DNA of 64,000 nt, taken from Actinoalloteichus caeruleus DSM 43889. Its GTDB lineage: Bacteria; Actinomycetota; Actinomycetes; Mycobacteriales; Pseudonocardiaceae. The DNA lies in the NCBI RefSeq assembly GCF_000429185.2, contig NZ_AUBJ02000001.1:434001-498000 (forward strand). The letters are read 5' to 3'. A model generated the notes under the pieces. It was not told where the DNA came from and made no database searches. It saw only the letters and a program-made list of their open reading frames with translations. The stretch's first letter is position 1. Every line of letters starts with the position of its first letter. Made by a program: the position numbers and the translations under genes. Positions 27,063 to 34,300 of this stretch are shown piece after piece.

Positions 27063-28082
27063 ATGAGAGCGTTCGTGGTCGTCAGACCGGGCGCGGCCGT
27101 GGTCCGCGAGGTCGACCCGCCAGTCGCCGTGCCCGGGGAGGTGCTGGTGGACGTCTCCCGGGTCGGGGTGTGCGGGACCGACGTCGAGTTCTTCACCGGG
27201 GAGATGCAGTACCTGCGGGACGGGCACGCCCACTACCCCCTCCGGCTCGGCCACGAGTGGACGGGCACGGTGGCCGCCGTCGGCACCGGTGTCGACGAGG
27301 CATGGGTGGGACGGCGGGTGGTCGGCGACACCATGCTGGGTTGCCGCGCCTGCGACCGGTGTCGGCGCGGCCGCCGGCACGTCTGCGACCGGCGCGTCGA
27401 GGTGGGCATCCGAGGAGGCCGGGACGGAGCGCTCGCCGAACGGCTCGCGGTTCCCGCCGACTCGCTGCACGCGGTCCCGGACGCGGTGGACGACACCGCC
27501 GCCGCGCTGGTGGAACCCGGTGGGAACGCCCTGCGCGCGGTGCTGGCGGCACGTCTGGCCCCCGGGGACCGACTGCTGGTGCTGGGACCGGGGACCATCG
27601 GGCTGCTGGTCGCGATGTTCGCCCGGGCCGAGGGAGCCGAGGTCCACGTGCTGGGGCTCCCGGGCGCGGCGTTGGACTTCGCCGCCGAACTCGGTGTCGC
27701 CGAGCCCCACACCCGTGACGCGCTCCCGCCGCTGACCTTCCACGCCGTGGTCGACGCGTCGAACGACCCCGCCCTGCCGGCGCTGGCCGTGGACCTCGTC
27801 GAACCAGGGGGCCGCGTCGTCTACGTGGGCCTGGCCGGCGCGCCGAGCCTGGTCGACACCCGCGCGCTCACGCTGCGGGACGTCACGGCGGTCGGGGTGC
27901 TCAGCGCCTCCCCGGCGTTGGCCGCGACGATCGACCGCTACGCCAGCGGGAGCGTGGACCCCCGACCGTTGGTGGCGGCGACCGTCCCGCTCGGCGGGGT
28001 GGCGGGCGTGCTGGGCGGCCGACGACCACCAGGGGCGCTCGGGGGCCCCAAGATCCAGGTCGACCCCCGCCTCCCCGGCTGA
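27063..28082 (+). CDS. Zinc-dependent alcohol/polyol dehydrogenase
   Basis: 339 residues of the zinc MDR family. Catalytic zinc ligands are seen in V-G-V-C-G-T-D and L-G-H-E-W; the structural zinc site is G-C-R-A-C-D-R-C with the fourth Cys in R-R-H-V-C. The nucleotide motif is L-G-P-G-T-I-G-L-L. This is the polyol/sugar or threonine dehydrogenase-like group. GGAGG precedes ATG 27063. It is divergent from the sugar-acid dehydratase across 173 bases, which suggests a shared promoter region and a common carbohydrate pathway. The C-terminus is Gly/Pro-rich. Confidence 0.85.
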   Translation: MRAFVVVRPGAAVVREVDPPVAVPGEVLVDVSRVGVCGTDVEFFTGEMQYLRDGHAHYPLRLGHEWTGTVAAVGTGVDEAWVGRRVVGDTMLGCRACDRCRRGRRHVCDRRVEVGIRGGRDGALAERLAVPADSLHAVPDAVDDTAAALVEPGGNALRAVLAARLAPGDRLLVLGPGTIGLLVAMFARAEGAEVHVLGLPGAALDFAAELGVAEPHTRDALPPLTFHAVVDASNDPALPALAVDLVEPGGRVVYVGLAGAPSLVDTRALTLRDVTAVGVLSASPALAATIDRYASGSVDPRPLVAATVPLGGVAGVLGGRRPPGALGGPKIQVDPRLPG

Positions 28083-28103
28083 CCGGAGCCCCTGGCCGTG
28101 TCC

Positions 28104-28859
28104 TCACCGCCGGTCGAGTTCGGCCCGGATCGCGTCCCCGATCGCCGTCACCCGTTCCTCGGTCACGGTGTGCCCGCCAGGCCAGAGGCACACCCGGCAC
28201 CGGACGTCGGTCCGCCGAGCCCACCCGCGCAGCCCGTCCACGGTGCACAGGGGGTCGTCCTCGCCGCCGACCGCGAGGACCGGGACTCGGAGCAGGTCGA
28301 ACGAGGGACGGTAGGACACGCACAGTTCCAGGTCGGCCCGCAGGATCTCCAGGACGATCTCGCGGAGTTCCGGAGTCCTCACCACGAGGTCCGTCGAGGG
28401 GCCGGGTGGGAGCCAGGTGCGCAGCACCTCCTCATCCGGCAGCCGGGCGAGGTCCGGCCCCTCGGTCAGCGGTCCGCGTCCCTCGGCCTCGGACCACCCG
28501 GACACCACCAACAGTTCGGGTTGCCTCGTCCCGTCCCGGTGGGCGGCCGCGGCCATCTCCGCGGCGAGGAAACCGCCCATGCTGTGGCCGAACAGGACGT
28601 GCGGGCGGTCCAGCTCGTCGGCGAGCTCGGCCCGGAGCATCCTCACCAGCTCGGCCGCGTCCGAGGGCATCGGTCGGGAGAACAGGTTCTCCCGACCGGG
28701 CAGCTGAACCGGACGGACCCGCAGTCCGGGACCGAGCGCCGTCGGCCAGGAACGGTAGGTGGACGCGCCGGCACCCGCCTGCGGGAGGCAGAACACCGGC
28801 AGCGCGTCGTCGGTGTCGTCCTCGACCGACGGCAGGAAGGGGTTGCGGGGTGCTGGCAC
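28104..28859 (-). CDS. Type II thioesterase of the NRPS cluster
   Basis: 251 residues. The alpha/beta-hydrolase nucleophile motif G-H-S-M-G-G lies near residue 95, the acid is in G-G-E-D-D-P near 190, and the His in G-G-H near 227. The N-terminal C-L-P-Q-A-G-A-G-A-S-T-Y-R-S-W is diagnostic for GrsT/TEII editing enzymes. These hydrolyse wrong or stalled acyl groups from carrier domains. Its GTG start lies two bases after the stop of the piperazate-synthase-like gene, so it is the last gene of the cluster's minus-strand operon. No integrated TE domain is found, but TEII enzymes do not usually release products. Confidence 0.9.
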   Translation of the reverse strand: MPAPRNPFLPSVEDDTDDALPVFCLPQAGAGASTYRSWPTALGPGLRVRPVQLPGRENLFSRPMPSDAAELVRMLRAELADELDRPHVLFGHSMGGFLAAEMAAAAHRDGTRQPELLVVSGWSEAEGRGPLTEGPDLARLPDEEVLRTWLPPGPSTDLVVRTPELREIVLEILRADLELCVSYRPSFDLLRVPVLAVGGEDDPLCTVDGLRGWARRTDVRCRVCLWPGGHTVTEERVTAIGDAIRAELDRR

Positions 28860-28861
28860 GG

Positions 28862-29593
28862 TCAGTGCTCCCCTCGGATGGCGTCAGCCGGCGGGGACAT
28901 CCGTGCTGCGGACTGGGCGGGGCAGCCGGGAACACCGCCGGCGGCGTCGGGGGGGAAGCGCCGCATCAGCTCGGCGACGGCCCGCTGGTGTGGCGGCGCT
29001 CCCGGGGAGGTGAAGGCGGCCAACACCCCCTGCCGGGCGTGCCCGGGCTGTTCCTGGCCGAGTTTGAACATGCCCTCGACGGTGCCGACGTCCACCCGGA
29101 AGGCGCTGACACCGGGCAGCAGCTGCTCGAAGTAGTCCAACGAGCCGGTCATGTCCCAACCCGCGCCGAACCTGCGCTCGTAGAGCAGGGCGGTGGAGCG
29201 GACCACGTGGCGGGTGTCCTCCGTGCTGTCGAGCGGAGTGAGGTGACCGTGGACGTGCACGGAGGTGAAGTTCCAGGTGGGCGCGGCTGTGTCCCGCCCG
29301 TAGTGGGCGGGGGAGACGTAACTGTGGGGTCCGGTGAAGGTGAGCAGGCACGCGCCGCCACCCGCGAGGGCGTCCCGGTGCGGGTTCAGGCGGTTCAGAT
29401 GCCCGAGGATCGTCAGGTCCGCCGGATCAGGGACGTCTCGCCCGGCGTCCGCGTCCGCGGCGAGCAGGACCGGGACGTGCGTGGCGAACAGGGCGCCGTC
29501 CGCGTGGGACACGAGGGTGGCCAGGGGAAAGGACCTGATCAACTCAACGAGGGGACGGGTGTCAGCCGCCCGGTACTGGTGGGGCACGAACAT
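28862..29593 (-). CDS. PaiB-fold protein, probable heme-dependent piperazate synthase (KtzT type)
   Basis: 243 residues from ATG 29593 (AGGAG eight bases upstream; the frame extends to 29665). The sequence is of the FMN-binding split-barrel PaiB family: M-F-V-P-H-Q-Y, F-P-L-A-T-L-V-S-H, G-P-H-S-Y-V-S-P and P-T-W-N-F-T-S-V-H near residue 110. Databases usually label this family as a negative transcriptional regulator. The piperazate synthase KtzT of the kutzneride pathway is a heme-binding member that closes the N-N bond of N5-hydroxyornithine. Here the gene lies directly after an ornithine N-monooxygenase and beside NRPS genes, exactly the KtzI-KtzT pairing. The enzymatic reading is inference from family plus context. 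Confidence 0.8.
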   Translation of the reverse strand: MFVPHQYRAADTRPLVELIRSFPLATLVSHADGALFATHVPVLLAADADAGRDVPDPADLTILGHLNRLNPHRDALAGGGACLLTFTGPHSYVSPAHYGRDTAAPTWNFTSVHVHGHLTPLDSTEDTRHVVRSTALLYERRFGAGWDMTGSLDYFEQLLPGVSAFRVDVGTVEGMFKLGQEQPGHARQGVLAAFTSPGAPPHQRAVAELMRRFPPDAAGGVPGCPAQSAARMSPPADAIRGEH

Positions 29594-29661
29594 CGGTGGG
29601 CTCCTGGTCGGCGGACGCGGGCTGGGCGGGCCGTCCCCGAGGGACGCGGGGTCGGGCCGGG

Positions 29662-30966
29662 TCAACGCGACACGAGGGCGCGGGTGATCTCACCGCTGCG
29701 GACCGCGAGGTTGGACAACAGAGTCGAGGAGAGACCGTGGCTGTGTTCGGTACCGCCCTGGAGGTAGATGCCGGCCCGCACCGTCTCGGTGGTGGTGATC
29801 CGGTAGTCCCGCTCCACCCTCGGCCAGCCGTTCGCGTCCAGTTTGCACAGCGCGGCGAGCTCCCCGAGTGGACGCAGTGCGTCCCGGGGGCGGTAGCCGG
29901 TGGCGAGGACGACGACGTCGCACCTGCGGTTGGTGACCCGGCCGTCGGCCAGGGACCGCACCGCCACCGACACCTCGTCGTCCCCCTCCTCGGTCGCCAC
30001 GACCCGCGACAGCCGTTCGAACAACAGCCGGGGCTCTCCGGCGACCCGTTCCTGGTAGGACCGCCGGTACAGCTCGTTGATCAGGCCCCCGTCCACCGCC
30101 GAGTAGTTGGTGCCGGCGTGGGTCCTCAGGAGGTTCTCCCGGGCGGGGAGCGCGGCTTCGAAGAACTCGTCCACACCGGCCGGGTCGAACAGCTGGTTCA
30201 CGAACGGACTGTCGTCGGCCGGGGCGAAACCGTAGCGGGAACACACCGACCGCACCGTCGCCGTGGGGAAGGCATCGTGCAGGTGCGCCATCACCTCGGC
30301 GGCGCTCTGCCCTGCCCCCACCACCACGAAGCGGGGCCTGCTGGGAAGCAGTTCCCGGACCCCGTCCAGCCGGTGCAGCAGTTCGGAGCTGTGCCAGACC
30401 CGGTCGGACGGGGTGATGCCCTGGGGGAGCACCGGTTCGAGGCCGGGGGCGAGCACCACGTTGCGGGTCCGCACCCTCCGCGTCGCGCCAACGCCGCCGT
30501 GGGCGGCCACCACGTCGAAGGCGACCACGTCCGGCCCCTCGTTCACGGGGAGCACGTCCACCACCTCGTGGCCGTAGTGGACGGAGCCGGTGAAACGACC
30601 GGCCACCCATTCCAGGTAGTCGTGGTACTCCCGTCGGGACGGGAAGAAACTCTGGTGGTTGACGAAGTCGACGAGACGGTTCCTGTCGTGCAGGTAGGAA
30701 ACGAAACCGAAGGAGCTCCGGGGATTGCGCAGGGTTACCAGGTCCTTGAGGAAGGACACCTGGAGCGTGGTGTCCGGCAACAGCATTCCCCGGTGCCAAC
30801 CGAAAACAGGTTGACGTTCCAGGAATTGGGCTCGCAACCGCGTTTTCGGTGGTGCGGTCTCGTTGTGTTCGGCGATCGCCACGGCCAGGGCGAGGTTCGA
30901 GGGTCCGAAGCCCACTCCGACCACGTCACTGACCTGGTTCCCGTCGACCGGGACCGAGCCGTACAT
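29662..30966 (-). CDS. L-ornithine N5-monooxygenase (KtzI/SidA type)
   Basis: 434 residues of the flavin N-hydroxylating monooxygenase family. The FAD motif is G-V-G-F-G-P-S-N-L-A at residues 17-26, the NADPH motif V-G-A-G-Q-S-A-A-E at about 216-224, and the C-terminal A-T-G-Y-R-P closes the FAD site. The enzyme hydroxylates the side-chain amine of ornithine (or lysine) with NADPH and O2. GGAGGG lies seven bases before ATG 30966. No hydroxyornithine acylase or siderophore transporter is near, and a KtzT-like gene follows it, so N5-hydroxyornithine is probably used for piperazate rather than hydroxamate. The palindrome at 31081-31096 lies about 115 bases upstream. Confidence 0.9.
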   Translation of the reverse strand: MYGSVPVDGNQVSDVVGVGFGPSNLALAVAIAEHNETAPPKTRLRAQFLERQPVFGWHRGMLLPDTTLQVSFLKDLVTLRNPRSSFGFVSYLHDRNRLVDFVNHQSFFPSRREYHDYLEWVAGRFTGSVHYGHEVVDVLPVNEGPDVVAFDVVAAHGGVGATRRVRTRNVVLAPGLEPVLPQGITPSDRVWHSSELLHRLDGVRELLPSRPRFVVVGAGQSAAEVMAHLHDAFPTATVRSVCSRYGFAPADDSPFVNQLFDPAGVDEFFEAALPARENLLRTHAGTNYSAVDGGLINELYRRSYQERVAGEPRLLFERLSRVVATEEGDDEVSVAVRSLADGRVTNRRCDVVVLATGYRPRDALRPLGELAALCKLDANGWPRVERDYRITTTETVRAGIYLQGGTEHSHGLSSTLLSNLAVRSGEITRALVSR

Positions 30967-31328
30967 CGTGATTCCCTCCGTTGCTCGTCCGGTGGGTGCG
31001 AAGTCGTCGCACGGTGTGCGGGGGCAGGGGTTCCCAATTCCCCGATCCGTTCCACCGCTGGGGCGGGACCGTTTTCCGTCGTCCCGCCGGCGGGACGGGA
31101 CGAGTGGTCCCGGGTCGGTTCAACGTCGAATCCAGTATCGGCGGTGAATTGGTCCCTCGGCCACGGGCGGGACCGACGATTCGCTGTGCCGGGCCCGGGT
31201 ACGGTCGCACGGGCCGGGTGCGGACGCGTCCAGTGGCCCTCCGCCTCGCCGGCCCCACCCGGCGTCTCTGCTCGGGATGCGGACCGTGGCGGTAGGCCGG
31301 TCCTCGCGGGAGGGGGAGCCGGGCTGGC
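30967..31328 (-). promoter_or_regulatory. Promoter region of the monooxygenase operon
   Basis: 362 bases between the NRPS stop and the monooxygenase start, both on the minus strand. It contains palindrome copy 1. A gap this long inside a same-strand gene row suggests that the monooxygenase-synthase-TEII genes have their own promoter here. Confidence 0.5.
31081..31096. promoter_or_regulatory. Cluster palindrome, copy 1
   Basis: A perfect 16-bp palindrome, GTCCCGCCGGCGGGAC, identical to the copies at 37792 and 49080. The match to copy 3 extends to GTCGTCCCGCCGGCGGGAC followed by rGGACG. It lies about 115 bases upstream of the monooxygenase ATG. The core CGCCGGCG is the type reported, as I recall, for LmbU. 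It is probably an operator for the cluster regulator. Confidence 0.75.
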
Positions 31329-34300
31329 TCAGGCGGCACGGTCGTCGTCACCGCCCGTCACGCGGAGCAGGGCCGCGAGACCGGCGGCGGTGGTCGTCCC
31401 GAACAACGAGCGCAGTGGAACCGTCACGCCGACCAGGTCGGCCAACCTCGCGGCGACCTGGGGAACGAGCAGCGAGTGACCGCCGACGGCGAAGAAGTCG
31501 TCCTCGCCGTCCAGGTCGTCTCGACCGAGGACCTCGCGCCACGCGGCGAGCACGGCGGAGAGCCATCGGTCGGACTCGGCCGAGGTACGGGTCCGACCGC
31601 CGTGCCGAGGCCGGGGATCCGGGAGCCGCCGCCTCTCCAGCTTCCCGCTCGACGTCGTCGGCAACGCCTCGACCAACTCGAAGTACGAGGGAACGAGGGG
31701 GCGGGGCAGTCGTTCCCGCAACAGCGCCACCAGGTCGTGCTCGGCAGGAGGGCGGTCGGCGACGATCCAGGCGACCAGCACCGGTCCCGTCGACGAGCCC
31801 AGTTCCCGCAGCCCGACGGCCGCCGCCCGCACGTCGGGGTGCCGCACCAGCTGCGCCTCGACCTCCCCTGGTTCGACCCGCCAGCCCCGCACCTTGAGCT
31901 GGTCGTCCCGCCGGCCCGCGAGGGTCACCGACCCGTCGGCTCGGCGCACCCCCAGGTCCCCCGTCCGGTACAGCCGTGACCCGGGGGGCCCGAACGGGGC
32001 GGGCAGGAACCGCGCCGCCGTCAACCCGGGGGAGCCCCGGTAGCCCCTGGCCAACCCGGCTCCCGAGACGAAGATTTCCCCGACACAGCCTTCTGGCACT
32101 GGTCGCAGTCGCTCGTCGAGCACGTGGACCCCGGTGTGCCAGATCGGGACACCCCCCGAGGTGGGCCCAGCGGGCACCACCTGGGCGGCCACGCTGTCGC
32201 CGCTGGCCTCCGACATGCCGTAGAGATCCAGCAGCCGGGCCCGGGGCAAGACCTCGGTGAACCTCCTCACGAGCTCGGGACGCAGCGGTTCACCGCTGCT
32301 GATCCACAGCTCGCAACAGGACAGCCCGCCCCTGGCGGGGTGTTCCAGCAGCGCGGACAGCAGGCTGGGTACCACGGTGATCCGCCGGACGGAGTGCCGC
32401 CGCACCAGGTCGATCAGGGCCGTGACGTCCTCGGCCTCGTCATCGGTGGCCAGCACCACCCGCCCACCGTGCGCGAGTGGTCCGAGCAGTTCCGTCAGCC
32501 CGTCGGCGAACCCGATGGAACTCTTCGCGCACACGGGAACGTCCTGGCTCCACGGGTGCGCGGAGTGGAACCACGCCAACCGGTTGGTGAGCCCGCCGTG
32601 CGGACCCACCACCGCCTTGGGGCGGCCGGTCGACCCCGAGGTGTGCAGCAGGTAGGCCGCCGACTCCCGGCTGAGATGAGCCGGCGGGAGGCCGTCCTCG
32701 TCGGAGGCGGCGGGCACTCCCTCCGCCACGGCGCCGTCGACGACGATGGTGGTGGCCCCGGGAGCGCCCGGGACCGGCCAGCGGGGGTCCGAGGAGGTGA
32801 GGACCACGTCGGGTTCGATGTCGGACAGCAGCAGGGCGAGCCGCTCCTCGGGGGCGCGCAGGTCCAGTGGCATGGCGACCCCGCCGGCGCGGAACACCGC
32901 CAGCAGCGCGGCGACCATGTCGGGAGAACGGGGCAACGCGACCGCCACCACACGCTCGTCGGCGATGCCGGCGCCGCGCAGCATCCGGGTCAGGACGCGG
33001 ACGAGGTCCTCCAACTCGGCGTAGGTGGTGGTGGTACCGCCGCACACCAGGGCGACCTCATCCGGCCGCAGCCGGGCCTGGTCGGCGACGAGGTCGGGCA
33101 GCGGACGCCAGGGCCCCTCGACGGGCGTCGCCGCGCGCCACTCGCGTCGCACGTCGTCGGGGCCGACGAGGAGGTCGGCGAGCGGCCGTTCCGGTTCGGT
33201 GGCGGCCGCGCGGAGCAGGTGGAGGAAGTCCTCGGCGATGCCGACGACGGTGGACTCGTCGAACAACGCGGCCGAGTAACCGAAACCGCAGCTGAGCCGC
33301 CCGTTGGACTTGACGATGCTCAGCGACAGGTCGAACTTCGACGGTGGCGCCACGCCGGCGAACCCGTCGATATCCAGTCCCGGGATGATTCCGGTCGTGT
33401 CGTCCTCGTGCTGGAGCTGGAACATCACCTGGAACACCGGGTGGTGCGTCAGGTCGCCGCCGGTGGCGAGCTCCTCCACCAGGCGTTCGAAGGGCAGGTC
33501 CTGGTGGGACTGCCCGTCGACGGCGACCTTGCGCACCCGGGCGAGCGCCTCGAGGAAACTTCCAGCCCTCGAGGAGGTCCAGCGCAGGGGTACCGGGTTG
33601 ATGAACAACCCGACGAGGTCCGTCAACCGGGGGTCGGGGCGCCGGTCGAAGGGCACACCGACCACGATGTCCTCCCGGCGGTCCGCCGACCGCTGGGACA
33701 GGACCGCTCCGAAGGCGGTGAGGGTCGTCATGAACAGCGTGGCGTGCGCCCGCCTGCCCAGCTCCTCCAACGCCGATGTCAGCTCGGCGTTCACGACCAG
33801 TTCGAACTCGCCGTCCGAGCCCTCCCGCAGGTCGTGGTCGGGGTGGCGGGGGCGGTCGCTGACCAGTTCGAGCACCGGCGGCGCATCTCGCAGGTGCTCC
33901 CGCCAGTACCTCAGGTGCTCGGCCATCGCTGGGGAGGCCGTGGACCGCCGTTGCCAGACGGCGAAGTCCCCGTACTGCACCGGTACCGGTGCTGGTTCCT
34001 CCGTCCCGGGGGCGGCCTGGTAGTACTCGGCCAGCTCCCGGCGCAGCACGCCCAGCGAGGTCCCGTCGGAGATGATGTGGTGCAGAACGACGCACAGGAC
34101 ATGGTCCCGTTCGCCCAACCGGACCAGCGTGTGGCGCACGAGCGGTCCCGTCGCCAGGTCGAAGGGGCGGAGTTGTTCGCCGCCGACGATCCGCCGCGCC
34201 GCCTCGACGCGGTCGCCGTCGGCGGTGCTGACGTCCACCACCGGCAGCTGGACTGCCCACGGTGGCAGCACGCGTTGGTGGGGCACCCCGGCCTCGTCGG

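Noticed and set aside
28862-29593. Calling the PaiB-fold gene a transcriptional repressor
   Set aside because: No DNA-binding domain is visible, and the adjacent ornithine N-monooxygenase plus NRPS context favours piperazate synthase.
29662-30966. Hydroxamate siderophore locus
   Set aside because: There is no hydroxyornithine acyl/formyltransferase, siderophore receptor or ferric reductase, and a KtzT-like gene follows.
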